DNA of 64,000 nt from Catonella sp963539695 (lineage in GTDB: Bacteria; Bacillota; Clostridia; Lachnospirales; Lachnospiraceae), in NCBI GenBank assembly GCA_963539695.1, contig CAUTOC010000001.1:20257-84256 (forward strand). The letters run 5' to 3'. Numbering within the stretch: position 1 is the first letter of the stretch; each line of letters begins with the position of its first letter. Made by a program: the position numbers and the translations under genes. The notes under the pieces are model-generated. The model made no database searches. It was given only the letters and a program-made list of their open reading frames with translations, and was not told the origin of the DNA. Shown one piece after another: positions 15,291-24,592 of this stretch.

Positions 15291-16749
15291 ACCCTGCCTC
15301 CTTAAACAAATTTTCTTTTTTATTCATGAAGTCCATTATAATATTTTCGTTACCCTTTACAGCTATTTTTTTATAATCCCTGTCGCCAATCATCAAAACA
15401 AAGTGGCAGGTCTTAAATAACAATTCTAAGTCGTGAGTGATAATAATAATCGGAACTTCTTCCGCCTTTTTTATAATTAGTTCAGACATAATCCTCATAC
15501 TTCTATAATCAAGGCCTGATGTCGGTTCATCCAAAACAATCAGCTTGCGATTAGATAAAAAGGATGTAATAATTGCCAATCGTTGTTTTTGTCCACCGGA
15601 CAATTTCTGTGGGTGATTGGTCTTCTTATTCCACAAATCTGTTGCTTTTAAGTAATTACGGATTTCTTCCAAATCACTTTCTGAATTTTTGTCTTTACAA
15701 AATATCAATTCATTTTCTACAGTGTCTAAAAAAATCTGATCATCTACATCTTGTAAAACTAAATAAGAATTCTTTACTCTTTCCTTTTTGTTCTTCGCAT
15801 AGCTCACATCTAAATGTTTTTCAGAAAGTCCACATAATGCTCTTGCAAGCGTGCTTTTACCGATTCCGTTAGAGCCGATGATTCCCATGATTTCTTTTTC
15901 TTTAATGTCAAATGTTAAATCTTTTATCAACACTCTTTTGCCCTGATGGATATTAGCTTTATCGACTTTGATACAGATTTTATTATCCACAGGCTCCGTT
16001 TCTGACACAAGCTCCTTCTCATTAAGTGTTCTTAGTTCAAGCTCTTTACACTTTTTATTATTAAGTTGTCCTTTTTGAAAAACATTCTGTATTGTTCCAT
16101 CTTTGATATAGACAAATCTGCTAAAAATATCTTTTAGGTAGTAAAGTCTATGTTCGGCTATTATGATTGTCTTTCCTAATGCTTTTAAGTTAATAAGAAC
16201 CTCAGTAAATTTTCTTATACTGTCGTAATCCAAACTGCTTGACGGTTCATCAAAAAAGATAATCTCTGTGTCATAAATAAGAGTTCCTGCTATTGCTACT
16301 TTTTGTCTTTCACCTCCGGATAATTCAAAAACAGACTTTTTTCTTAGATAACTTATTTCGAGTAAATTCATTGCTTCTTCAACTTTTTCTTTTAAGATTT
16401 TTCTCTCTAAACCTAAATTTTCACCAACCAAAGCAATTTCATCTTCAACTACATCGCAAAAAAATTGGTCTTTAGGATTTTGAAATACATTACCTATATA
16501 TTTTGCAAGTTCTCCTTTTTTATATAAACTTATATCTTTCCCCAATAACTTGACTTCACCATTTAAATCACCGGTGTAAAAAGATGGTATCAACCCATTT
16601 AAAAGCCTTAAAAGTGTGGTTTTCCCACACCCTGAAAGACCTGTCAATATAATAAGTTCTCCTTTTTTTACAGATAGGCTTAAATTTTTCAGTATCAAAT
16701 CTTCTCCATAAGAAAAGGATTGTACTTTTGCTTCTAAAATATTTTCCAT
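15280..16749 (-). CDS. ECF transporter double ATPase (fused EcfA-type)
   Basis: Energises an energy-coupling-factor importer. 489 residues with two ABC ATPase domains in one chain. Domain 1: Walker A GLSGCGKTT (about 36-44), signature LSGGERQKVAIA, Walker B IIFFDEPSSSLD. Domain 2: Walker A GSNGIGKST, signature LSGGQKQRLAII, Walker B LIVLDEPTSGLD. Both sites look intact. It overlaps the EcfT gene upstream and the exporter remnant downstream, so all are translated in series. The fused two-domain form is typical for the cassette with an MptD-like S component. Substrate unknown. Confidence 0.9.
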   Translation of the reverse strand: MENILEAKVQSFSYGEDLILKNLSLSVKKGELIILTGLSGCGKTTLLRLLNGLIPSFYTGDLNGEVKLLGKDISLYKKGELAKYIGNVFQNPKDQFFCDVVEDEIALVGENLGLERKILKEKVEEAMNLLEISYLRKKSVFELSGGERQKVAIAGTLIYDTEIIFFDEPSSSLDYDSIRKFTEVLINLKALGKTIIIAEHRLYYLKDIFSRFVYIKDGTIQNVFQKGQLNNKKCKELELRTLNEKELVSETEPVDNKICIKVDKANIHQGKRVLIKDLTFDIKEKEIMGIIGSNGIGKSTLARALCGLSEKHLDVSYAKNKKERVKNSYLVLQDVDDQIFLDTVENELIFCKDKNSESDLEEIRNYLKATDLWNKKTNHPQKLSGGQKQRLAIITSFLSNRKLIVLDEPTSGLDYRSMRIMSELIIKKAEEVPIIIITHDLELLFKTCHFVLMIGDRDYKKIAVKGNENIIMDFMNKKENLFKEAGYVK

Positions 16750-17447
16750 ACACTCACTCCAACTAATGCTATACCGATCACTAATATTAAAATATCAAAA
16801 ACACTAAATTTAATTTCGTGAAAACATGTTTTTTTACCATCATATTCAATCCCCTTAGATATAATCGAACAAGTCAATGTATCGCTTATATCAATACACT
16901 TATACATTAGTGGAACAAAATATAATTCAAATGACTTTATCGGCTTAAAGATACTTACTTTAAATCTTCTTATTTTCATTCCGTTTCTAATTTCTTTCAT
17001 TCGGATAGATATTTCCGGAATAAATCGAAAAAATATTGTAATTCCTATACCGACACTGCCTCCAACTCCTATTTTTCTAAATGCCGCCAACAAATGGGAT
17101 GAACTATATGACGATAACACTCTTCCTAAAATAAAAATAGGAGAAAACTTTAAAACTATAAGCAACATTGTATATATTGAACCAACCAAAACATTTCCCA
17201 AGAACGGTTTTAACAAATAAACCATTCCCCATATAACTATTATTGTACATATAGTCTTAAAGGTTTTTTTACAGGTAAACAGAAGCAACAATCCCAATGC
17301 AAAAATAAGTGTAATAAAATATTGAAATTGTTCTCCCACTGTTAAAACCACCGAAAACATCAAGATCAACCCCACTATAGTAAGTGGGGTGATATTATTT
17401 GATAGTCGGTATTTTTCTTTGATATTTTTTCTGTCTTTACAAAACAC
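16734..17447 (-). CDS. ECF transporter transmembrane component EcfT
   Basis: Membrane coupling protein between the S component and the ATPases. About 238 residues, with hydrophobic segments at roughly 20-100 and at the C-terminus, and a cytoplasmic helix with EIRNGMKIRRFK, an arginine-rich coupling motif typical of EcfT (A-R-G-like). GTG at 17447 is taken as start: AGGAAG lies 7 bases upstream and it overlaps the last codons of the S-component gene by 11 bases. Earlier in-frame starts at 17465 and 17495 lie further inside that gene. It overlaps the ATPase gene by 16 bases. Confidence 0.88.
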   Translation of the reverse strand: MFCKDRKNIKEKYRLSNNITPLTIVGLILMFSVVLTVGEQFQYFITLIFALGLLLLFTCKKTFKTICTIIVIWGMVYLLKPFLGNVLVGSIYTMLLIVLKFSPIFILGRVLSSYSSSHLLAAFRKIGVGGSVGIGITIFFRFIPEISIRMKEIRNGMKIRRFKVSIFKPIKSFELYFVPLMYKCIDISDTLTCSIISKGIEYDGKKTCFHEIKFSVFDILILVIGIALVGVSVWKIF

Positions 17448-18033
17448 TTTTTTTCTTCCTATCACTAAAAAATTTATTGTAAATATATGTTCCAAAATAA
17501 GCCCCTACAACAGATGCAATGACAGCGATTAATAGACAAATCACTATATTTTTAAGAGTATAAAAATTATTGAGAAATGTTGCATAATCCGTTGTAAACA
17601 TCTTTGGAAATTGCTTTGTAAGTCCTTCTACACCAAATACAAAAGTAAAATACATAGCATGTAGAGAATAAATAAACATGCCTGTCCCAAAAGCAATTCC
17701 AACTTTCATATTCTTTTCTACATAGTTTTCTTTCTTACCAATTACAAGTTCCGCTAGAATCCCTGCAATAGCACAAATCGCAATTACAGGCCACATGCCC
17801 ATAAGAACATAAAACACTCCTATCAATAAAAAGTACAAAAAAGCCGTTCCTCTTTCTGCAACCTGTTTACACATAATTACAAAAACAGGTGCAACAATAA
17901 TCGTTGGTAATGCTGAAGACAAATACAAACTTGGAATCATTCCAAATGTTCCTGTCAAAAATCCCAATCCCATTGTCAACACAAAACCAATAACAGAAAA
18001 TACTGCTACTTTCACGATACCTTTTAATTTCAT
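17437..18033 (-). CDS. ECF transporter S component (MptD/Trep_Strep type)
   Basis: Substrate-binding membrane subunit, about 198 residues with six likely membrane segments starting at IVKVAVFSVIGFVLTMGLGF. The AELVIG segment and the mid-protein sequence GVFYVLMGMWPVIAICAIAG fit the MptD-like group. Start ATG at 18033 has AGGAGG 7 bases upstream; the open frame extends further but its extra 57 residues run across the promoter/operator region. The substrate of this group is not firmly known. First structural gene of the cassette; a TetR operator-like palindrome lies about 100 bases upstream at 18136-18158. Confidence 0.85.
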   Translation of the reverse strand: MKLKGIVKVAVFSVIGFVLTMGLGFLTGTFGMIPSLYLSSALPTIIVAPVFVIMCKQVAERGTAFLYFLLIGVFYVLMGMWPVIAICAIAGILAELVIGKKENYVEKNMKVGIAFGTGMFIYSLHAMYFTFVFGVEGLTKQFPKMFTTDYATFLNNFYTLKNIVICLLIAVIASVVGAYFGTYIYNKFFSDRKKKSVL

Positions 18034-18135
18034 AATACTTCCTCCTAGTTTTTTATTTAATATTCTTCTGTTTATCATCCAGAAATAATATTCTTCTTTA
18101 GTTATTGAAATAAAAAAATATAGTTTTATTGAGTT

Positions 18136-18158
18136 CAAATATAACTTAGTTATATTTG
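18136..18158. promoter_or_regulatory. TetR-type operator upstream of the ECF genes
   Basis: Perfect inverted repeat: CAAATATAAC (18136-18145), TTA, GTTATATTTG (18149-18158). A near copy (19 of 23 positions) lies in the promoter of the adjacent tetR gene at 18831-18853. On the minus strand a TTGCAT hexamer sits at its upstream edge, so a bound dimer would cover the promoter. Confidence 0.75.
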
Positions 18159-18172
18159 ATGCAAAAAAATAT

Positions 18173-18811
18173 TCATAAACCTCGTATTTTACCCCATCCT
18201 TCATTAAAAAAGTTTGAAATTAAAATTGCATTTTGTTTTACTTCTTCTCTGTCTTCAGAATGTACAGCAATTTCTGATAAGGCATAAAAATATGCATGGT
18301 TAAGTAAATGAATCCCCCTATTTGTTATTCTATCATTAACATGGTTTGCACCATAAATCATACCTAATATTTTAAAATGATTTTTGTCTTCAATTTCTAT
18401 CAGTTCATCCAAAAAACTGCTATATTTAGTTCCATAAGAGCCAAACACTAAAAGCTCAAACACGTCTTTATTCTCAAAAAAATATAACACCATATCTATC
18501 GCACCCTGTGCTTTTAACTCCAAAATCCTTTGAATGGTTTCTTTTTCTATCCTTTTTTCTTTTTTATAAGCACAAAAACTTTTATTCTCATACATGGCAT
18601 AATATCTTTTAATTTCTGTTATAAGAGGTTCTACCAGTTCCGCAAAAAGACTTTCTTTATCCTCAAAATGACCATAAAAAGCCCCGGTGGTCACACTGGC
18701 TTCTTTGCATATAGCTCTTAAATTAGCCTTTTCAAATCCTTGCTCCTTAAAAATCTTTTTGCCACAGTCTAATATTTTTTTATGAGTTACTTCATAATCG
18801 CCATTTGCCAA
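18173..18811 (-). CDS. TetR-family transcriptional regulator of the ECF cassette
   Basis: 212 residues: N-terminal helix-turn-helix with ILDCGKKIFKEQGFEKANLR and ASVTTGAFYGHFEDKESLF (about 12-58), the TetR signature, and an all-helical ligand-binding part. It probably represses its own gene and the ECF genes directly downstream, because matching palindromes occur in both control regions. The start is TTG at 18811 with GGAGGG 7 bases ahead. The ligand is unknown, likely a molecule handled by the transporter. The gap to the S-component gene is 139 bases and holds the operator at 18136-18158. Confidence 0.9.
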   Translation of the reverse strand: MANGDYEVTHKKILDCGKKIFKEQGFEKANLRAICKEASVTTGAFYGHFEDKESLFAELVEPLITEIKRYYAMYENKSFCAYKKEKRIEKETIQRILELKAQGAIDMVLYFFENKDVFELLVFGSYGTKYSSFLDELIEIEDKNHFKILGMIYGANHVNDRITNRGIHLLNHAYFYALSEIAVHSEDREEVKQNAILISNFFNEGWGKIRGL

Positions 18812-18830
18812 CTTATTTCCCTCCTTTCTT

Positions 18831-18866
18831 CAAAAATAACTTTGTTATATTATAACACTTGTTATA
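18831..18866. promoter_or_regulatory. TetR-type operators in the tetR promoter
   Basis: Imperfect palindrome CAAAAATAAC-TTT-GTTATATTAT at 18831-18853, matching the downstream operator at 19 of 23 positions, followed by a second dyad TATAAC-N4-GTTATA at 18851-18866. Together they cover the -10 and spacer of the tetR promoter. Confidence 0.7.
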
Positions 18867-18877
18867 TTTAATTTCAA
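18849..18877 (-). promoter_or_regulatory. sigma-A promoter of tetR
   Basis: On the minus strand TTGAAA (18872-18877), a 17-base spacer, TATAAT (18849-18854): almost perfect consensus, overlapped by the operator dyads. Confidence 0.8.
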
Positions 18878-18923
18878 GGTAAATCATTTATCAACCAACT
18901 CTTATTTATTTTCTGCAAGATAC

Positions 18924-18952
18924 TTGCATATTTTAAAAAATTGTGCTAAAAT
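18924..18952 (+). promoter_or_regulatory. promoter of the tRNA-Leu gene
   Basis: TTGCAT (18924-18929), a 17-base spacer, TAAAAT (18947-18952), placing transcription start a few bases before the tRNA. Confidence 0.65.
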
Positions 18953-18963
18953 ACTTTTGTTTT

Positions 18964-19046
18964 GCAGGAGTGGCGGAATGGTAGACGCATCAGACTCAAA
19001 ATCTGACGATAGCGATATCATGTGGGTTCAAGTCCCATCTCCTGTA
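18964..19046 (+). tRNA. tRNA-Leu (anticodon CAA)
   Basis: 83 bases that fold as a class II tRNA. Acceptor strand GCAGGAG pairs with CTCCTGT (first pair G-U). The anticodon loop in AGACTCAAAATCTGA reads CAA and decodes UUG. There is a long variable arm, and the T arm is GTGGG-TTCAAGT-CCCAT. The CCA end is not encoded. It is the only RNA gene seen here and the only + strand gene between 10394 and 64000. Confidence 0.95.
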
Positions 19047-19063
19047 TTTTTTATTTTAAATCC

Positions 19064-21781
19064 TTACTTCCAGTTTGCAAATACTTTATATGCCACATCA
19101 ACTCCGGAATAATTTCCTCTTCCTTCTCCTTCTACTACAACACTTATCGCTATTTTCTTTCCGTTCTTTTCTCCAAAGCCCATAAACCATGAATGATTTC
19201 CCTTAGTACCATCTTCTTTCTGATATTCAGCAGTACCGGTTTTTCCATAAATACTATAGCCAAGCCAGGAAAGCTTTTTTGCTGTACCCTCAGTTACTAC
19301 TGCCTTCATAAAGTATTTAAGAATTTCTGCCTTTTGCTTAGAACATAGTTTTCCTACCTTTTCAGGAAGAAAATTTTGAATTGTTATTTTTCCATCCTGA
19401 GTTGTTATTTTCTCCACTGTATAAGGCTTCATAAGCACACCGTTATTAGCTATTGCAGAAGCAATTAATGCATTGTGAAGTGGTGTAATCTGAGTTTTTC
19501 CCTGACCTATTGAAGTCTGGATAACTTCATCCGTATCAGAAGAAGAATTAAGTACAAAACTGCTCTTTGAAGTAGTAAAGGCAAAAGGAAGCTCTTTATT
19601 AAACAGAAATTTCTCCGCCATATTCATATACTTATTCTTGTTAAGTCCAATTCCTATGCTTGCAAATGCTCCATTACATGACTTTGCAAATGCTGTTCGC
19701 AAATTTTCCTTTCCATGTTTTATCCTATCAATACAGGCTATACTCTCTCCGCTTGCTGTATACACGCCGGAACAGTTAAAACTGAACTTGTCATAGTCCT
19801 TATGCTCATTGATATACTCAAGAGCAGTAATCACCTTAAAGGTGGAGCCCGGAGGATAAAGTCCACTCGTTGCCCTGTTTACCAGCTTAGCATCTTTTTC
19901 AGGAAGATTTGAAAGTGTATCCCAATTCTCCAGCACAGTATTTGGATCATAGTCGGGCTTAGATACCATTGCAAGTACCTTGCCTGTCTCCGGCTCAATA
20001 ATCACACCCGCCCCATGAAAGCCGTTAAGTGCATTATTTAAAGACTTTTGCATTCTGCTGTCTATGGTTGTAACTACATTATCTCCCTTATTTTTAACCT
20101 GATTCAATCTTTCAAAAACTCTAGTTATCACATTGTCATTTGAGGTCAAAAGCTCATAGTTCATAATCGCTTCAATTCCTGTCTTACCGGATACATTTCT
20201 GCCCACAATATGACTATACATATTCTTATAAGGATAAACTCTTACACTTTTTCCTTCTTCTTCCCTTGTGTAGGCGAGTATATCTCCGTCCGCTGAAAGT
20301 ATCTTTCCTCTAGATACATAAGCTGCATATATGTCAGTTCTTTTATTATAGGCATTATTCATAATCTTGGGTGCAGTATCAAATTGAAAATATGTAAGAT
20401 AACCCACCATAGCTACAAAAAGCCCGATTATAAGATAAGTAAGTACTACAGGTTTTTTGATAGGCTTTACAACTGCTTCTTTATCTGTAATAACTTTTTT
20501 ATTTCCTGCAATATATAATCCTTGAATTACACCGAAAATAATGATTGTACTTATAATAGAGCTTCCTCCCTGACTGACAAGAGGCAAAGTTACCCCTGTA
20601 GAAGGGATAAACTTTACAGTTCCACCTATTGATAAAAATGCTTGAAATGAATACAGGGTTGCACAACCTATGGACACAAGTTGATGAAAAGGATTTTTAG
20701 TACGCCAGGCTAATAATATAAAAGCTATAATTGTGCAAAGATATATGAGAATAAGGCAAAATCCGAAAAGTAACCCCAACTCTTCACAAAGTCCTGAAAA
20801 GATAAAATCACTTTCTACTACAGGAGTATTTTTAGGTGAACCGTTTCCAAGACCAAAGCCAAACCAACCTCCACTACCTATGCCAAAAAGAGACTGGGTA
20901 ACTTGATACCCCTTATCATCTATATATTTCCATGGATCTATAAACGCCTGTACTCTTACCCTTACATGAGAAAATATATAATATCCGATAATTGCTGAAA
21001 TAAATCCTCCAACTGTAAAAAAACCAAGCAACTTCAGATTTCCTGTTGCAAAATATGTCATAACTACAAATGTAGTAAAAAAAAGCATAGCTCCGCCCAA
21101 GTCCTTACTAAGTACAAGCAACAGTACCATAATAGCTGTCAAAAATGTTGTAATTATAACTTGTTTCAAGGTTCTACTCACATAGAAAAGTGAAGCAATC
21201 ATAAATATTAAAAGTATTTTTACAAATTCAGAAGGCTGTATGCTCATTCCAAAAATTTTTATCCAGTTTTTAGCACCATATTGAACTTTTGCATGTAAAA
21301 ATACATAAGCTAAAGCTCCTATTCCGGTAATTGCATAAAGATAACCCATATTTCTAAGCATTATCATCTTTTTAATTAAAAACGGTAATATAAGACAGGC
21401 TGACAACGAAACCGCCACAAAGACAGTTTGCTTAACTCCCCATATATATTTAAGTCTTGTTACAAATACAAAACCGACGGCTACAAGAAACTGCATATGG
21501 AAAAATAAACTCTTAAACAATTTCTTATAAAAAATTCTATATAAAAATGTAGAAACTATAAACAAAAGCACCTGTACAAAGTAGAGAATTGCAACTTTAA
21601 CATCAGGAGTTTTTAAAAATATACATAAAAATCCCGTAAAATGAAACATAAGAATCAAAATAGGCTGAAAAATATATATTTCACCACTCCGTTTTTTATC
21701 AGTATTAACAAAACCTATAAAGCCCAAGTAGGCATAAATAGCTGTAATTATGATAATTATGTATTTAGACAGTTCACTCAC
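19064..21781 (-). CDS. SEDS glycosyltransferase fused to a class B penicillin-binding transpeptidase
   Basis: 905 residues joining the two halves of a peptidoglycan synthase in one chain. Residues 1 to about 430 are the FtsW/RodA/SpoVE-type polymerase with about ten membrane helices and the family motif ESDFIFSGLCEELG. Then one membrane segment (about 437-460) leads to an extracellular transpeptidase with S646-TFK (PGSTFK), S701-C-N703 and K847-TG (KTGTAEY), all active-site motifs intact. RodA/FtsW normally pair with PBP2/PBP3 as separate proteins. The large dimerisation region of PBP2 is short here, as in PbpA-like enzymes. It overlaps the U32 gene by 8 bases. Role in elongation, septation or sporulation cannot be decided. 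Confidence 0.92.
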   Translation of the reverse strand: MSELSKYIIIIITAIYAYLGFIGFVNTDKKRSGEIYIFQPILILMFHFTGFLCIFLKTPDVKVAILYFVQVLLFIVSTFLYRIFYKKLFKSLFFHMQFLVAVGFVFVTRLKYIWGVKQTVFVAVSLSACLILPFLIKKMIMLRNMGYLYAITGIGALAYVFLHAKVQYGAKNWIKIFGMSIQPSEFVKILLIFMIASLFYVSRTLKQVIITTFLTAIMVLLLVLSKDLGGAMLFFTTFVVMTYFATGNLKLLGFFTVGGFISAIIGYYIFSHVRVRVQAFIDPWKYIDDKGYQVTQSLFGIGSGGWFGFGLGNGSPKNTPVVESDFIFSGLCEELGLLFGFCLILIYLCTIIAFILLAWRTKNPFHQLVSIGCATLYSFQAFLSIGGTVKFIPSTGVTLPLVSQGGSSIISTIIIFGVIQGLYIAGNKKVITDKEAVVKPIKKPVVLTYLIIGLFVAMVGYLTYFQFDTAPKIMNNAYNKRTDIYAAYVSRGKILSADGDILAYTREEEGKSVRVYPYKNMYSHIVGRNVSGKTGIEAIMNYELLTSNDNVITRVFERLNQVKNKGDNVVTTIDSRMQKSLNNALNGFHGAGVIIEPETGKVLAMVSKPDYDPNTVLENWDTLSNLPEKDAKLVNRATSGLYPPGSTFKVITALEYINEHKDYDKFSFNCSGVYTASGESIACIDRIKHGKENLRTAFAKSCNGAFASIGIGLNKNKYMNMAEKFLFNKELPFAFTTSKSSFVLNSSSDTDEVIQTSIGQGKTQITPLHNALIASAIANNGVLMKPYTVEKITTQDGKITIQNFLPEKVGKLCSKQKAEILKYFMKAVVTEGTAKKLSWLGYSIYGKTGTAEYQKEDGTKGNHSWFMGFGEKNGKKIAISVVVEGEGRGNYSGVDVAYKVFANWK

Positions 21782-24245
21782 TCAACTTTGCAAACTTCAT
21801 TACCTCTCTTACTTCTTTTTCTGTTTCAAAAGAAAAATCTAATCTTAAAAAATCCGGTGTCAGCTCTTTTATTTGGTCCATTTTATCGGATAAATTAAGA
21901 GGTTCATCCTGATAAATATAATTAGTACAGCTTTCACAATCTTTTATAACAGGAAATTTCCCCCGTTTTCCGGAAGATTTATTTTTTTTATTCTCTATAT
22001 AAAGAATCTCGGGCAGCGGTTTTTGTCCCTTCTTTAACTCCTTTACACAGGCTCCTTTATTTTTCCACTGACACTGTGTCATAACCATCAGCTCTTCTCT
22101 TCCGTATACAACCAACGAAAGCTTAGACGACACTGTAATATTATCCCTGACAAGTTCCGCCTCTCTTAAACTCTGCTCAAGTGAGACTGTGTAACGATGA
22201 ATATTGAAATCTGCAAGAGTTTCTACCGCTTTAGAATTAAAAGTATAAAGGTTGGTGTCCGCTATCATTTCAAGTGGAGCATCTGATATATCTATCATTT
22301 CATTTACAAAATTTATTTCCTCAAGGTTTCTCACCATGAAGCCTTTAATCCTTGAGAGCACATTAAAACCATAATCATCATCTGTAAAATATTTAATATA
22401 TCTTTCCTTGATTTTTCGTCTAAATATCTCAGGAAGTCTAATATATGCCTTTTGATAATTAACTTCTACTAAATCAAGCCCCCGTATCAGGTTGGTAATG
22501 CCAAAAAACTCAAGATTTATAATTATTTCAGTTTGTTCTTTTACATTTTTAGTAATGTCTAAAACAGTTTTAAGCTGTTCTATAGATGAAACCACTATTT
22601 CATAGTCAGGATTAAAATCAGGTTTCGGAAATGGTTTTAATTCAGATGAAAATATTGAAGACGGAGTTTTCATCTGCTTTTCTATAATAGCATTGTATAA
22701 TGTTTCACAAGCTGTGCGTCTTAATTCATTAAGAGCAGACATTGGAAAAAATACTTCTCCTACAAGTATTACCTCTATATCATTTCTGTCCATCACAAAC
22801 TCTGTATCACCAAGCTTTAAAAGCCCGTCACGAACTCTGTTTTCTTCTATAGGTCTGTTTTCAGCCTGTAGACAGACTGCACCGTTTACGGTTATGCTTG
22901 TATCCTCTGTAAAAAGTGTTAACATAAGGGCATTATCAGGTTCTGCATAAAAACTTGCCTTAATCTTCTTTTTAAGCGGCTTTAATATAATATCTTCCAT
23001 TATATTGTTAAGCAGTTTCTCATTTTTAGTCCTATATACCGATAACCCTGATTTTACCGGCAACCCTTTAGTAAAATTGGCTTCAAAACTCTCACCGGAT
23101 CTTTTACCGTCTTTAAGAGTAAATTCATAAACAGGCTCGGTAGGTTTGTTCTCAGCCCTTATTTCAACTACATCATGAGAATTCAGTTTTTTTGTGGTAT
23201 TAATAATCATTACATTTTTTCTGCCATTTGTAATCACATTTTTAACCGTACCAACAAATACTCCATTGTGGTTAGGCCTAGTATTTGCCATCATTTCTAA
23301 ACCGTTATGATTAACTAAATAACCTTTTGTAAAACTTCCTCTGTTATATATATCGGAAAGTTTTTCTATATCTGAATTTCTCTCTCTTACAGCCTTTTCA
23401 GAATTAAAATACTCTTTTCCGTTTTCCAAATATACATCTGTCCATTTTCTATATAAATATGCTGTAAGTGCTGCATATTCAGGTCGCTTCATCCTTCCTT
23501 CAATCTTAAAAGAGTCTATACCTGCTTCTGCCATATCCGGTATCAGATCTAAGGCACAAATATCTTTAGGGCTTAATAAATATGGTTTTGTTTCAAGAAT
23601 GTGTGCAGGTTTTCCTGTTAAATTATCCCCTGCATATAGATTATAACTCATACGACATGATCCTGCACAACTCCCTCTATTACCGCTTCTTCCGCCATTC
23701 ATTGCAGACATAAGGCATTGCCCCGAATAACAGACACAGAGTGCTCCATGAACGAAGCACTCTATCTCTATTTTTTCTTTCTTAAATGCAGTAACCTCTT
23801 TTAATGACAGTTCCCTTGAAAGCACAAGTCTTTTTACATCAAATTTTTCAAGGAGGTTTACTACACCTGTATCACAAACCGACATCTGTGTACTTGCATG
23901 TAATACAAGATCAGGAAAATTTTCATGAAGAAATTTCAATACTCCCAAATCCTGTACAAGTATAGCATCTATTCCTGCCTTATAGTATGGTAAAACATAG
24001 TTATAAAGCCCCTTCATCTCATCTTCTTTGATAAGAGTATTTATTGTCATATATAATTTTTTATTATGTACATGTGCATAATAAATAGCATCAACAAGTT
24101 CTTTCTCTTCGGGATTATCCGCATAAGCTCTTGCACCAAAATTTTTGCCGCCTATATAACAGGCATCTGCCCCCCCTGCAAAAGCTGCTTTCATTCTATC
24201 TATCGAACCTGCCGGTGCAAGTATTTCAATCTCTTTTTTATTCAT
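21774..24245 (-). CDS. U32-family protein with DUF3656 domain (RlhA/YdcP-like)
   Basis: 823 residues. The N-terminal U32 domain includes the signature ECFVHGALCVCYSGQCLMS with C163, H166, C170, C172 and C177, then C193 and C197 in SCAGSCR, which probably hold an iron-sulphur cluster. The middle region is DUF3656-like and a second barrel-like part follows with another cysteine set near the end (DCESCTNY). E. coli RlhA, of this architecture, hydroxylates C2501 of 23S rRNA, and most U32 proteins are RNA hydroxylases rather than peptidases. The rRNA role here is inferred. It is the gene after zapA (3-base gap) and overlaps the SEDS fusion. Confidence 0.88.
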   Translation of the reverse strand: MNKKEIEILAPAGSIDRMKAAFAGGADACYIGGKNFGARAYADNPEEKELVDAIYYAHVHNKKLYMTINTLIKEDEMKGLYNYVLPYYKAGIDAILVQDLGVLKFLHENFPDLVLHASTQMSVCDTGVVNLLEKFDVKRLVLSRELSLKEVTAFKKEKIEIECFVHGALCVCYSGQCLMSAMNGGRSGNRGSCAGSCRMSYNLYAGDNLTGKPAHILETKPYLLSPKDICALDLIPDMAEAGIDSFKIEGRMKRPEYAALTAYLYRKWTDVYLENGKEYFNSEKAVRERNSDIEKLSDIYNRGSFTKGYLVNHNGLEMMANTRPNHNGVFVGTVKNVITNGRKNVMIINTTKKLNSHDVVEIRAENKPTEPVYEFTLKDGKRSGESFEANFTKGLPVKSGLSVYRTKNEKLLNNIMEDIILKPLKKKIKASFYAEPDNALMLTLFTEDTSITVNGAVCLQAENRPIEENRVRDGLLKLGDTEFVMDRNDIEVILVGEVFFPMSALNELRRTACETLYNAIIEKQMKTPSSIFSSELKPFPKPDFNPDYEIVVSSIEQLKTVLDITKNVKEQTEIIINLEFFGITNLIRGLDLVEVNYQKAYIRLPEIFRRKIKERYIKYFTDDDYGFNVLSRIKGFMVRNLEEINFVNEMIDISDAPLEMIADTNLYTFNSKAVETLADFNIHRYTVSLEQSLREAELVRDNITVSSKLSLVVYGREELMVMTQCQWKNKGACVKELKKGQKPLPEILYIENKKNKSSGKRGKFPVIKDCESCTNYIYQDEPLNLSDKMDQIKELTPDFLRLDFSFETEKEVREVMKFAKLSE

Positions 24246-24248
24246 CGG

Positions 24249-24575
24249 TTATTTCCGTTTTTTTCCTCGTTCCTCTTCTTTTTTTGAAATGAGTTCATGC
24301 TTTAACTCAAATATTTCTTTATCTCTTTTCTCTATTTCTTTTTCTAAATCTTCATTTTTTTCAACCATTTTATAGTATTCATCAACAAGATTAATCTGCA
24401 TAATAAGGTTTTGCTGTCTTTCATTGGAACGCTTATAACCTTCTTCTTTTAAAAGTTCTGAATATTTTGAATTTAGAAAGAGAGCAATTTTTTGTAAATA
24501 TTCTTCGCTTTCATATCCACTTACGGTATATTGCTTATTATTGATAATTACCTTAATTGTATTCTTTTCATTCAT
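24249..24575 (-). CDS. zapA: cell division protein ZapA
   Basis: Small FtsZ-associated protein that bundles FtsZ filaments in the Z ring. About 108 residues: N-terminal globular part (TIKVIINNKQYTVSGYESEEYLQKIA) with the ZapA pattern, then a long charged coiled coil from about residue 65 to the end (VEKNEDLEKEIEKRDKEIFE). The C-terminus is longer and more basic than in typical ZapA. ATG at 24575 is taken as start, with GAAGGTGG just upstream; a TTG at 24596 in the same frame overlaps the ruvB stop. It follows ruvB directly, a common Firmicute arrangement. Confidence 0.85.
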   Translation of the reverse strand: MNEKNTIKVIINNKQYTVSGYESEEYLQKIALFLNSKYSELLKEEGYKRSNERQQNLIMQINLVDEYYKMVEKNEDLEKEIEKRDKEIFELKHELISKKEEERGKKRK

Positions 24576-24592
24576 ATAACCACCTTCAATAG

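Noticed and set aside
18924..19112. 62-codon + strand frame across the tRNA
   Set aside because: It is the tRNA-Leu gene read as codons; no independent coding evidence.
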